From contig JAYPQE010000003.1 in the NCBI GenBank assembly GCA_038131795.1, positions 682,001-746,000 of the forward strand: a DNA stretch of 64,000 nucleotides. The letters are read 5' to 3'. The DNA is from Eutrophobius brisbanensis (lineage in GTDB: Bacteria > Pseudomonadota > Gammaproteobacteria > Eutrophobiales > Eutrophobiaceae). The notes beneath the pieces are model-generated. The model searched no databases, was not told the origin of the DNA, and saw only the letters and a program-made list of their open reading frames with translations. This document shows positions 18,653 through 27,087 of the stretch, in pieces (position 1 is the first letter of the stretch; every line of letters starts with the position of its first letter). The position numbers were made by a program, and so were the translations under genes.

Positions 18653-19021
18653 TTATCCGAAACCTATGTTGCACATTCCGTCATAAATCGTAATTACATC
18701 ACCATCGACCCCGATTAACTTTCCTTCAACACCCAAGTCGCCTCCCCTAAGAAAGACCTTCCCACGTTCAACTTCTCCAGCAAGAAAAACTGCACCTGTA
18801 TCGAGGTTACCAAGCAAAGAATTTTCCAAAGGAAGCGTTAATCCGTCACCAAAAATGTCCATGAGTTTCATGATATCCATTTCGGTTGCCATCCACTCTC
18901 CTGAGGTGTTGATGGTAGTTTCAGAAAGAAAGGAGCACTCTACCTTTGCAGCATGAGCGCTGCCTACACTAAAAATAACTAATCCAAACGCGAACAAGCA
19001 GCACTTTAAAATTTTCGACAT
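18653..19021 (-). CDS. Small secreted protein of unknown function
   Basis: A 122-aa ORF with a convincing signal peptide: basic MSKILK, a hydrophobic core at residues 7-19, and an AHA-AKV cleavage site near residue 24. The mature part of about 98 residues has two cysteines (about residues 29 and 118) that could form a disulfide. It has a strong Shine-Dalgarno (AAGGAGGATACAATG) and ends at a bidirectional terminator, so it looks like a real monocistronic gene. I recognise no family. It belongs to the accessory stretch between glmS and tolC. Confidence 0.7.
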   Translation of the reverse strand: MSKILKCCLFAFGLVIFSVGSAHAAKVECSFLSETTINTSGEWMATEMDIMKLMDIFGDGLTLPLENSLLGNLDTGAVFLAGEVERGKVFLRGGDLGVEGKLIGVDGDVITIYDGMCNIGFG

Positions 19022-19152
19022 TGTATCCTCCTTTTGTAATAATCGGTCACATCACTCGGATAATTTTGGATCATAAACAACAAAAAATAAATCAGAATTT
19101 TGGTTCAAATTTTTATACTTTAATTCAATGGTTTGCACGTTGAATGGGATGC

Positions 19153-19554
19153 TTATCGTAACTTTCCTTTATTTAGAAATGCATATTCACTCATCAAGAT
19201 AGTCTTATCTACTACTTCCATACTGAAGTCTGACCACACCGGCGGATACTCTCGGTTTAGCAACTCTTCCTTTGCTAATCTCTTTTTCAGAATTGAATGG
19301 ACGTGAGCACCTTTGAACGTCCTGCCGCGCACGGTCAGGCATCCTTCCTTGTTCAACAACTCAGCGATGCCATCAAAGGTCATGCCTTTCTCTCGATGCT
19401 CAGAGATGGTTTGATAAAGGAACAATTGATAGTCTGAGTAGTAATTTCCGGTGAGGGCAGGGGAACGACAGGTGAGTGCGAATTTGAATACTACATCCGC
19501 AGGCAAAAAACGCGTCACTACACCGAACAAATGCCACAGTGGAATAGTTTTCAT
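19153..19554 (-). CDS. Small recombinase-domain-like protein
   Basis: A 133-aa ORF. Residues of about 60-90 (GMTFDGIAELLNKEG, then TVRGRTFKGAHVHSILKKR) resemble the helical recombinase domain that follows the catalytic part in large serine recombinases, but no catalytic resolvase domain is present. The rest (for example the N-terminal WHLFGVVTRFLPADVV) is unfamiliar. It could be a freestanding DNA-binding protein or a leftover of a mobile element. Its start overlaps the possible start of the broken receiver gene on the other strand by 24 bases. The function is unknown. Confidence 0.5.
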   Translation of the reverse strand: MKTIPLWHLFGVVTRFLPADVVFKFALTCRSPALTGNYYSDYQLFLYQTISEHREKGMTFDGIAELLNKEGCLTVRGRTFKGAHVHSILKKRLAKEELLNREYPPVWSDFSMEVVDKTILMSEYAFLNKGKLR

Positions 19555-19947
19555 ATTGACAATGCAGAAATCAAACCGCTGAAAATATTATTAGTAGATG
19601 ATAACCCCGATAACCGTTTATTGGTGAAAGCCTATTTGAAAAAATTGCCTTACGATCTTTAAGAAGCTGAGAATGGGGAATAAGCATTAAATAAATACAA
19701 AACTCCTCAATTTGATGTTGTGCTGATGGATGTTCAAATGCCGGTCATGGATGGCAGGGTCGAAACCAGAAAAATCCGTGAATACGAAGTGCAAGATAAA
19801 CTAAAACATACGCCTATTATTGCCTTAACCGCACATGCAATAAAAGAAGAAGTGGAATTGTGCCTGAAAGCAGGATGTGATAGTCATTTAAGTAAACCAG
19901 TTAAAAAATCGACCCTCATCTCTACAATTCAATCAATGACAGCTTAA
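19531..19947 (+). pseudogene. Broken response-regulator receiver domain, probably a hybrid histidine kinase remnant
   Basis: Reading one frame through two stops gives a whole receiver domain: LKILLVDDNPDNRLL with the acidic pair, the phospho-acceptor Asp in VVLMDVQMPVMDG, the switch residue in ALTAHA, and the conserved Lys in LSKPVKK. TAA codons interrupt it at 19660-19662 and 19681-19683, inside what would read YDL-EAENGE-AL. Both can come from single substitutions. The sequence type is that of the C-terminal receiver of hybrid sensor kinases; no kinase part is adjacent. The start is uncertain: ATG 19531 is the first in frame. Confidence 0.85.
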
Positions 19948-19962
19948 ATACTGTGCGACGGT

Positions 19963-21315
19963 TTATTCCAGCCAGGCATTAACCTTATCTATATCATCAA
20001 CAGTTAAAATCCCTGCGGCTTGCTTGAGGATTAGCGTGTTGACTATGTAATCGTATCTGGCCCTTGCGAGGTCGCGTCTGGCCTGAAATGTGGCCCGTTC
20101 GGCTTGTACCACATCAACTGCGGTTCTGGTGCCCACTTCAAATCCTGCCTGTGTTGCCTGCAGTGCAACTTCACTTGAGATTACGGCCTGTTCCAGGGCC
20201 TTTATCTGGCTGATGCCGGACATAACGCCAAGGTATGATTGCCGGGTTTGTCTGTGTGCGAGTCTTCTGGCCTGTTCCAAACGTTCCAATTGCTGATTCA
20301 ATCTTTCCTGTGATTCACGTACACGTGATGAAACTGCACCGCCTGAGTAGATAGGTACATTTAATTGAAGTGAAATCTGGTTGTTAGTTGTTTCACTGTC
20401 TCCACTGGTATCATTTTCACTGTACGTGCGTCTCGCATTAAAATCGACTGTTGGGTAGTGTCCCGAGCGCTGTATCTTGATTTCGTCGCGTGCAATATCG
20501 ACGGCATGAATCGCCGTAATGACATCAAGATTTTCAGAGAGGGCCATATCTGACCAGGCATCAATATCATTGGGTTCAGGAGAGACCAGCGGCATTGAGT
20601 CAGTTAACCCATCCAGGTCATATATATAATTTCCCGTAATTTCCCGTAATGCCTCACCTGCATTATCAATTTCATTTTCTGCCCGAATTTTTTCAGCAAC
20701 GGCACGGTCATAACCGGCCTGGGCCTCCTGTACATCAGTCACAGCTGTCAGACCCACTTCAAAACGCTGTTTTGCCTGTTCCAGTTGTCTGCTAAGTGAT
20801 CTCAACTCCGCCTCAGCAAAGTTTAAATTATCAATAGCTGATAACACGTTGAAATAGGCGGTCGATACGCGTATTGCCAAATCAAGTTCAGCGGAGGCAA
20901 GTTCAGAGTCTGCCTGTTTTATGGTTTTATCCGCTTGTTTGATCCTGAAAAAACGATCGGCTCTTAAAATTGGTTGTGTCAAGTTGAGAGAATAACCACG
21001 GGAATCAGAATTGGTGCGGTCAGATACATCAAGTCCCTCGTTTCCGAAGACAAATCTGCTTGTGCCGGAACGTGTTGTACTGGTGCCAGCTATATCGGCT
21101 GAGAGACCCACAGAAGGCAGATATGTTGCCATTGCCTGGGGTCGATCTTCCAATACGGCACGTTTGTATGCGGCAACCTGTCTGAATGCAGGATCGTTAA
21201 TCATAGCCTGTTGATAGACTTCAATCAGGTCTGCAGACATTGCTAAGTGATGGGGGGCAATTGAACAGATAATGATTGACCAAAGTAATATAAAATTAAG
21301 ATGTATTTGTTGCAT
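19963..21315 (-). CDS. tolC: TolC-family outer-membrane efflux channel
   Basis: TolC forms the trimeric outer-membrane and periplasmic tunnel for drug efflux and type I secretion. The 450-aa protein has a signal peptide (MQQIHLNFILLWSIIICSIA, cleavage after about residue 28). Two homologous halves of beta-strand and long coiled-coil helices follow, with the type I signature region (YQQAMINDPAFRQVAAYK) and the repeat-like GLTAVTDVQEAQAGYD and GTRTAVDVVQAER. Start ATG 21315 puts the signal peptide at the N-terminus; the frame also opens at TTG 21345. It is the last gene of a minus-strand pcm-rhodanese-tolC group. Confidence 0.92.
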   Translation of the reverse strand: MQQIHLNFILLWSIIICSIAPHHLAMSADLIEVYQQAMINDPAFRQVAAYKRAVLEDRPQAMATYLPSVGLSADIAGTSTTRSGTSRFVFGNEGLDVSDRTNSDSRGYSLNLTQPILRADRFFRIKQADKTIKQADSELASAELDLAIRVSTAYFNVLSAIDNLNFAEAELRSLSRQLEQAKQRFEVGLTAVTDVQEAQAGYDRAVAEKIRAENEIDNAGEALREITGNYIYDLDGLTDSMPLVSPEPNDIDAWSDMALSENLDVITAIHAVDIARDEIKIQRSGHYPTVDFNARRTYSENDTSGDSETTNNQISLQLNVPIYSGGAVSSRVRESQERLNQQLERLEQARRLAHRQTRQSYLGVMSGISQIKALEQAVISSEVALQATQAGFEVGTRTAVDVVQAERATFQARRDLARARYDYIVNTLILKQAAGILTVDDIDKVNAWLE

Positions 21316-21389
21316 TATGAAAAAGCCTTTCCCGGTGATGTTCAAGTGTTTGCTCAGTTGAATATGATTGCTGCATTAATGTGTTTGAA

Positions 21390-21707
21390 TTAATACCTTG
21401 GAATAGTATTGTCTATGTGTTCAGCCCAAGCATCAATGCCACCTTCAAGGTTATATAATTCAGAGTCAATCCCAGTTTGTTGCAGCATGAGTCCTGCAGT
21501 AAAGCTTCTTGCTCCGTGGTGACATATAAGCACAATTTTGTTGTTTTTGGATATGGCATCAATATTGCTTTGCAAGGCGTGCAACGGAATATTTATACTT
21601 CCCTTTATATTGCAATTATCAAATTCCCATTGTTCTCTCACATCCAGTAAAAATAACTGTTCTTTTTTCAGCCATTCTTTTAGTGTATGAATATCAATAT
21701 TATTCAT
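21390..21707 (-). CDS. Single-domain rhodanese-like protein
   Basis: A 105-aa single rhodanese domain. It has the CH2A motif LLDVREQWEF and an active-site loop CHHGARS with the persulfide-carrying cysteine, so it is probably catalytically competent as a sulfurtransferase. No signal peptide, so it is likely cytoplasmic. It sits five bases after pcm and before tolC, a combination seen in other gammaproteobacteria. The physiological sulfur acceptor is unknown. Confidence 0.9.
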   Translation of the reverse strand: MNNIDIHTLKEWLKKEQLFLLDVREQWEFDNCNIKGSINIPLHALQSNIDAISKNNKIVLICHHGARSFTAGLMLQQTGIDSELYNLEGGIDAWAEHIDNTIPRY

Positions 21708-21712
21708 GTTTA

Positions 21713-22369
21713 TCAGAAAAGAAACTTGCTGATTTTTTCAGTGCCAATTAATGCGGGTATATCAGTTTCAAAAATAACTTCATTAGTGAATTGGTTATCG
21801 TCAATGCGAGTGATAACGCTGGCATTCATGACTGGAGTCTCTCCTGTTATCGCAAACATCCTGCCGCCTATTTTTAATTGCTGTTGAAATTCACTGTTTA
21901 ACATTGGAGAGGAACCAGTCAGTACAATGACATCATAAGGTGAATTGGGTTTCCAGCCATGTATGCCATCCGCAGTAATAAGCTCCACGTTATGAATATT
22001 ATTTTGATTAAGTAATTTTTTGGCTGATTGCGTGAAGTCAGGGAAGATATCAAGGCTGGTGACTGTTTTACCAAAGGAGGCAAGTACGGCTGTCAGGTAT
22101 CCGCAGCCAGTTCCAATTTCAAGTATGTTGTCGGATTCCTTGATTTTTAAAGATTGAACTATTCTGGCTTCCACTTTGGGTTGCATGGTGACCTGATCAT
22201 GGGCCAGAGGAATATTTATGTCAGATAATGCAAGTTTTCGATATTCTTCAGGGATAAAGTCTTCACGTTTAATCTGACACAGGGTGTCCAGTACCTGTTG
22301 ATCCAGAACTTCCCAGGTCCTGATTTGTTGCTCAATCATGTTCATTCTAGCTTGCTCAAAGTCCATCAT
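21713..22369 (-). CDS. pcm: Protein-L-isoaspartate O-methyltransferase
   Basis: A 218-aa SAM-dependent methyltransferase that begins repair of isoaspartyl residues. The N-terminal RMNMIEQQIRTW, the SAM-binding EIGTGCGYLTAVLA and the acidic SLDIFPDF are visible. In this subgroup near tolC, the usual Pcm core is somewhat divergent, so some may not act on isoaspartate. I chose ATG 22369 after AGGGTG; GTG 22375 is also in frame. Divergent from the thiC riboswitch region, so its promoter must lie within about 65 bases upstream. Confidence 0.88.
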   Translation of the reverse strand: MMDFEQARMNMIEQQIRTWEVLDQQVLDTLCQIKREDFIPEEYRKLALSDINIPLAHDQVTMQPKVEARIVQSLKIKESDNILEIGTGCGYLTAVLASFGKTVTSLDIFPDFTQSAKKLLNQNNIHNVELITADGIHGWKPNSPYDVIVLTGSSPMLNSEFQQQLKIGGRMFAITGETPVMNASVITRIDDNQFTNEVIFETDIPALIGTEKISKFLF

Positions 22370-22434
22370 TTTCACCCTGTATTTTCCACTAATAATAATG
22401 AGTTAATCCTGATATTATATATAAACGAGTGCAT

Positions 22435-22505
22435 CTAGGGGCGCCTTTTTTATGGCTGAGATGACCCTATGAACCTGATCCGGATAATTCCGGCGTAGGG
22501 AAGGT
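22435..22505 (+). promoter_or_regulatory. TPP riboswitch (THI element) controlling thiC
   Basis: The conserved THI-box parts are all present: GGGGCGCC at 22438-22445, the pyrimidine-sensor helix CTGAGAtgACCC at about 22456-22467, and the pyrophosphate-sensor GAACCTGATCCGG at 22471-22483 with the closing GGCGTAGGGA. It lies about 50 bases before the thiC start. CCTC at 22511-22514 can pair with the GAGG of the thiC Shine-Dalgarno (22545-22550), which would allow translational control; no terminator with a U-tract is seen. That mechanism is inferred. Confidence 0.93.
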
Positions 22506-22556
22506 AAGCACCTCGCTGTTCTGGACGGCGCTCGTTTCAAATTTGAGGAGAATGCT

Positions 22557-24434
22557 ATGAGTGCTAGACCAGAATTTTTCGGGAAAAATGCCAAAGTTGA
22601 TGATGAGGCCCTGAAGCCCTTTCCAAATTCAAGAAAAATCTATATTGAGGGCAGTCGAGCTGATATTCAGGTGCCAATGAGGGAAATTTCCTGCACAGAT
22701 ACTCCTTTAAATCAGGACGCTGAATCTAATCCCGCTGTGACAGTGTATGATACCTCAGGGCCGTATACTGATCCAAATGTCAGTATAGATATAAGAAAGG
22801 GCCTGCCTGGGCTTCGATCTGCCTGGATAGAACAACGGGGGGATAGCATTGAGCTGGACATACACAGCTCTTTATATGCAAAGCAAAGAAATTCGGATAA
22901 CGAATTGAAAAATATGACTTTCCCTTCACAAAATAAGCCAAGGAAAGCACAGAATTCTAATAATGTGACCCAATTATATTATGCCAGGCAGGGAATAGTC
23001 ACACCGGAGATGGAATTTATAGCCATTCGTGAAAATCAGCGTCTGGATACCTACAAAAATGAGTTATACACCAGCCGCCACAAAGGGATGGGATGGGGAA
23101 CGACGTTGCCAGACTATATTACCCCGGAATTTGTGAGAGATGAAGTGGCTGCAGGCCGCGCAATCATACCTGCAAATATCAATCATCCTGAAATAGAACC
23201 CATGATCATCGGCAGAAACTTTCTGGTAAAAATAAATGCCAATATTGGTAATTCAGCATTATCTTCTTCAATCGCAGAAGAGGTGGAAAAGATGACCTGG
23301 GCTATTCGCTGGGGGGCAGATACAGTGATGGACCTGTCAACGGGTAAACACATCCATGAAACCAGAGAGTGGATTATACGTAATTCCCCTGTCCCCATTG
23401 GTACTGTCCCCATTTACCAGGCCCTGGAAAAAGTCGATGGCAAGGCCGAAGAACTAACGTGGGAGATTTTTAAAGATACCTTAATCGAGCAGGCAGAGCA
23501 GGGCGTGGACTACTTTACAATACATGCAGGGGTTAGATTGCCATATATTCCCCTGACTGCCAGGCGTATGACAGGTATTGTTTCCAGGGGTGGTTCAATC
23601 CTGGCAAAATGGTGTCTGGCTCATCACCAGGAAAATTTTCTGTATACCCATTTTCAGGAAATCTGCGAGATTATGAAGGCATATGATGTTACCTTCTCCC
23701 TGGGTGATGGCCTGCGTCCGGGTTCCATAGCTGATGCAAATGATGAAGCCCAGTTTGCTGAATTGGAAACCCTTGGAGAATTAACCAACATTGCCTGGGA
23801 ACATGATGTCCAGGTCATGATAGAAGGTCCTGGACATGTCCCCATGCAGCTAATAAAGGAAAATATGGAAAAGGAGTTAAAGGATTGTTCTGAAGCCCCA
23901 TTTTATACCTTAGGCCCATTAACGACAGATATTGCCCCTGGCTATGACCACATTACATCTGCTATAGGTGCTGCCATGATAGGTTGGTATGGGACTGCCA
24001 TGCTATGTTATGTCACCCCGAAAGAGCATCTCGGTTTACCTGACAAGGATGATGTAAAAGAAGGGATTATTACCTATAAAATTGCTGCACACGCAGCCGA
24101 TCTCGCCAAAGGCCATCCGGCAGCTCAGATCCGCGATAATGCCTTGTCAAAGGCCCGATTTGAATTTCGCTGGGAAGACCAGTTTAACCTCGGCCTGGAT
24201 CCGGATCGGGCCAGGGAATTTCATGATCAGACTTTACCAAAACAGGCACATAAAGTGGCCCATTTCTGTTCAATGTGTGGTCCCAGTTTCTGTTCCATGA
24301 AGATTACTCAGGACGTGCGTGAATATGCGGCTAACCATGGTATTAATGACTTGAATGAGGCCTTGTCCCAGGGGATGGAGGAAAAATCTGCTCAATTTAA
24401 TCAGCAGGGCAATGAGATCTATTCAAAACAATAA
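22557..24434 (+). CDS. thiC: Phosphomethylpyrimidine synthase (HMP-P synthase)
   Basis: ThiC is an unusual radical SAM enzyme that rearranges aminoimidazole ribotide to the thiamine pyrimidine HMP-P. The 625-aa protein has the N-terminal ThiC-associated domain, the core (VMIEGPGHVP, ITSAIGAAMIGW) and the C-terminal [4Fe-4S] motif in CSMCGPSFCSMK, with CxxCxxxxC. The Shine-Dalgarno GAGGAG lies six bases before ATG 22557. Regulation is by the TPP riboswitch immediately upstream. No other thi genes are in the window. Confidence 0.97.
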   Translation: MSARPEFFGKNAKVDDEALKPFPNSRKIYIEGSRADIQVPMREISCTDTPLNQDAESNPAVTVYDTSGPYTDPNVSIDIRKGLPGLRSAWIEQRGDSIELDIHSSLYAKQRNSDNELKNMTFPSQNKPRKAQNSNNVTQLYYARQGIVTPEMEFIAIRENQRLDTYKNELYTSRHKGMGWGTTLPDYITPEFVRDEVAAGRAIIPANINHPEIEPMIIGRNFLVKINANIGNSALSSSIAEEVEKMTWAIRWGADTVMDLSTGKHIHETREWIIRNSPVPIGTVPIYQALEKVDGKAEELTWEIFKDTLIEQAEQGVDYFTIHAGVRLPYIPLTARRMTGIVSRGGSILAKWCLAHHQENFLYTHFQEICEIMKAYDVTFSLGDGLRPGSIADANDEAQFAELETLGELTNIAWEHDVQVMIEGPGHVPMQLIKENMEKELKDCSEAPFYTLGPLTTDIAPGYDHITSAIGAAMIGWYGTAMLCYVTPKEHLGLPDKDDVKEGIITYKIAAHAADLAKGHPAAQIRDNALSKARFEFRWEDQFNLGLDPDRAREFHDQTLPKQAHKVAHFCSMCGPSFCSMKITQDVREYAANHGINDLNEALSQGMEEKSAQFNQQGNEIYSKQ

Positions 24435-24482
24435 TCATTTGAGTATTTAAATAGGTTTGGTCATCAGTCTACGCTCATCAAG

Positions 24483-25766
24483 ATGCAGGATTTCGATGAA
24501 TATATTAAATTTGCAGCAGACCCTGCCGCTGCTGCAAATCGAATTGAAAATTTAACAAAAATCCCTGACTTTCCCCGTTTAACAGCTGATTTGGACAAGG
24601 ACAAGTTAGCTGCCTTAATCAACCTTATTAGCCATTCCGGTCTGTTTTACAGGTATATTTGCCGGCATCCAGATTCGATAGCAGGGCTTGAAACTGGTTT
24701 TGACTTCAATACAGAATTTGCCAATCTTGATGAATTGAAAATCTATAAATACCAGCAATTACTGAATATCACCTGGCAGGATTTTTTGGGTAAATGTGAA
24801 TATGAAAAAATTTTAAACTCTATCTCAAGACTTGCAGATTTCATATTCAATCAGGTGGTTGTACTGACTCTGCCCGAAACGCATATGCAAATTGTAAATC
24901 AGCATCTGGCCGCATTTGGCATGGGTAAACTGGGTGCATCAGAGTTAAATTTCAGTTCTGATATCGATTTGATTTTTGTCTGTTCAAATACAGCAGATGT
25001 GGATATTGAAATTTATCATTATCAAAAAGTTCTTCAGGACAGTATACGTCTCATGTCCAGCCAACTTGAAAAAAAGACATCGGAGGGTTTCTTTTACCGT
25101 GTTGATTTGAAGCTGCGTCCATGGGGGCGTAGCGGTCCACTGGTGATGACAATTAATGAAACTGAAAATTATTATGAGGCAAGTTCAGAAGTCTGGGAAC
25201 GATTTGCATGGCTAAGGGCCAGGCAGATTATGGGGACACAACAGTTAGCAGATGATTTGAAGAACCGGTTGAAATCTTTCGTATACAGACGGTCATTAGG
25301 TGAGGATGACTTACAGAGATTCGTAGAAATTAAAACAGAAATGTGTGCTGCCAGACGTAAAAAAGGTTATTGGGATGTTAAAGTGGGTGAAGGTGGTATC
25401 CGGGATATTGAATTTTTCATTCAAATGTTACAAATGGTTAATGCCTATAAACACCCTGAGCTTCAACAACCTGCGACTATAAAGGTGTTGAATGGATTGA
25501 AAAAAAATGAATTAATCTCTGAAAATGAAGCGGCAGAATTATTGCATAGTTATTTATTTCTCAGAAAACTGGAAAACAGGCTGCAAATGATTGAAGAACA
25601 TCAAACGCATGAGTTGCCGGATGAATATCCAAAGCGGCTTGTGATTGCCAGATCCATGGGGATTAGGGGTGATTCAGATAATGAAGTAATTGATATATTC
25701 GAATCTGAATTGTTTGCAAACCAGACTATTGCGAAGAATTACTTCGACCGAATACTTCCGGATTGA
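24483..25766 (+). CDS. glnE: GlnE N-terminal half: adenylyl-removase (AR) domain as a separate ORF
   Basis: In most proteobacteria GlnE is one protein of about 950 aa that removes AMP from glutamine synthetase with its N-terminal half and adds it with its C-terminal half. This 427-aa ORF covers the N-terminal half. It has the nucleotidyltransferase motif GMGKLGASELNFSSDIDL at 146-163 with the metal Asp pair at 160 and 162, the VDLKLRPWGRSGPLV strand, and GEGGIRDIEFFIQ. It stops at 25766, close to the AR/AT boundary (about residue 440 in E. coli). The second half continues in another frame. It may work as a free AR protein or be the first part of a frameshifted gene. Confidence 0.85.
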   Translation: MQDFDEYIKFAADPAAAANRIENLTKIPDFPRLTADLDKDKLAALINLISHSGLFYRYICRHPDSIAGLETGFDFNTEFANLDELKIYKYQQLLNITWQDFLGKCEYEKILNSISRLADFIFNQVVVLTLPETHMQIVNQHLAAFGMGKLGASELNFSSDIDLIFVCSNTADVDIEIYHYQKVLQDSIRLMSSQLEKKTSEGFFYRVDLKLRPWGRSGPLVMTINETENYYEASSEVWERFAWLRARQIMGTQQLADDLKNRLKSFVYRRSLGEDDLQRFVEIKTEMCAARRKKGYWDVKVGEGGIRDIEFFIQMLQMVNAYKHPELQQPATIKVLNGLKKNELISENEAAELLHSYLFLRKLENRLQMIEEHQTHELPDEYPKRLVIARSMGIRGDSDNEVIDIFESELFANQTIAKNYFDRILPD

Positions 25767-25776
25767 TCTATTCACC

Positions 25777-27084
25777 ATGAAAGCACAAGACTATTATAAA
25801 TATATTGATAATACATGGTATCCAGATACCGCACGAAATAGTCTTGATCGTTTTATCGATGTATGTAACAAGGAAAAATGGGCAGTCTCCAGTTTTTCAA
25901 TGGAGGCCCTTGTGCAGGTATTCGGTTCAAGCTGGTACTTTACCCGGTTTATATTTATATATGGCAATAATATTAATACATTGCTCGAACTGGTGGATAA
26001 CGCTGGTATTGCAAAAGAAATAAAAGCATTATCATTTGACAAGTTTATGGAGTTTGAAGAGCTGGAAGATGCAGTCAATGAATTAAGACTATTGAAAAAT
26101 GCTTTCATGTTCAGAATACTGGTTTGTTACATAATGGGTAGCTATAGCCTTGAGGAAATCGAATCAAATTTGACAATATTGTCTGAAAAAATATTACAGA
26201 CATTGATTCAGATTGTTGCAAGAAAATTTGGCAATGATGATGTGCGGATTACTGTTTTGGGAATGGGTAGAATGGCTGGTTATGAAATGACATTCGGCTC
26301 AGATCTGGATTTGATATTTTTATATGACGAGGCTGAGCAGAAAGCCAATTCAAACATTAATTCCACCATTCGATTGTTGTTGAGATTAGTAGCACAGCCA
26401 TCAGCCTATGGGCAATTGTATGATGTGGATATGAGACTAAGGCCTCATGGCAGTTCAGGTCCTTTAGTCACGACATACAATACCTTTTTGGAATTTCATT
26501 CGGCGGGCAGGGAGGTATGGGAGAAACAAATGATGACACGCTGCCGGCCGGTAATATCCAGTGGTAATCGTGTTGATTCAGTTATGGATGAACTGCGAAA
26601 GCAAATTTATATAACTTATGATGATGCGGATTTGAGAGCCAATATTGTATCAATGAGGCATAAGGTGGAAAGTATTCTGGGTAAGGTAAAGAGTAAATAC
26701 GAAATAAAACGGGGCGCAGGCGGCTTAATGGATATTGATTTTATTACGCATTATTTTCAATTGCGTCATGGAAATGAAAACCAGGCACTTCAAACAAATA
26801 GTACTCGTCAAGCATTGAAGCTACTAAAAACATCCGGACGTATAAACAGTGATCAGGAAGCGATATTACTAGACGGTTATAATTTTCTGAAAAAAGTCGA
26901 AACAACCTTGCGATTGTTTGATTTGAAATCTGCTGATTCTTTCCCAATGTCAGAGCAGGAAAATCTACCATTATCCAGGGCAATGGGCTATGGTGAAGAT
27001 GCAGCAGCTTTTTTGAATGATTACCTGCAGATTACGACTAATATTAGAAACCAGTTTTGTGAATTGGTCGGCAGCGAAGCCTGA
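25777..27084 (+). CDS. glnE: GlnE C-terminal half: adenylyltransferase (AT) domain as a separate ORF
   Basis: The second half of GlnE, in the +1 frame relative to the first. The 435-aa product from ATG 25777 has its own nucleotidyltransferase motif GMGRMAGYEMTFGSDLDL (162-179, metal Asp pair 176 and 178), DMRLRPHGSSGPLVT, and RGAGGLMDIDFITHYF, matching GlnE's C-terminal lobe. This frame is open back to a TTG at 25690, overlapping the first ORF by 77 bases. The ATG lies ten bases after the first stop, with no good Shine-Dalgarno. Compared with E. coli, some helical linker between the lobes appears shortened. Either a natural fission or a frameshift. Confidence 0.82.
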   Translation: MKAQDYYKYIDNTWYPDTARNSLDRFIDVCNKEKWAVSSFSMEALVQVFGSSWYFTRFIFIYGNNINTLLELVDNAGIAKEIKALSFDKFMEFEELEDAVNELRLLKNAFMFRILVCYIMGSYSLEEIESNLTILSEKILQTLIQIVARKFGNDDVRITVLGMGRMAGYEMTFGSDLDLIFLYDEAEQKANSNINSTIRLLLRLVAQPSAYGQLYDVDMRLRPHGSSGPLVTTYNTFLEFHSAGREVWEKQMMTRCRPVISSGNRVDSVMDELRKQIYITYDDADLRANIVSMRHKVESILGKVKSKYEIKRGAGGLMDIDFITHYFQLRHGNENQALQTNSTRQALKLLKTSGRINSDQEAILLDGYNFLKKVETTLRLFDLKSADSFPMSEQENLPLSRAMGYGEDAAAFLNDYLQITTNIRNQFCELVGSEA

Positions 27085-27087
27085 GAT

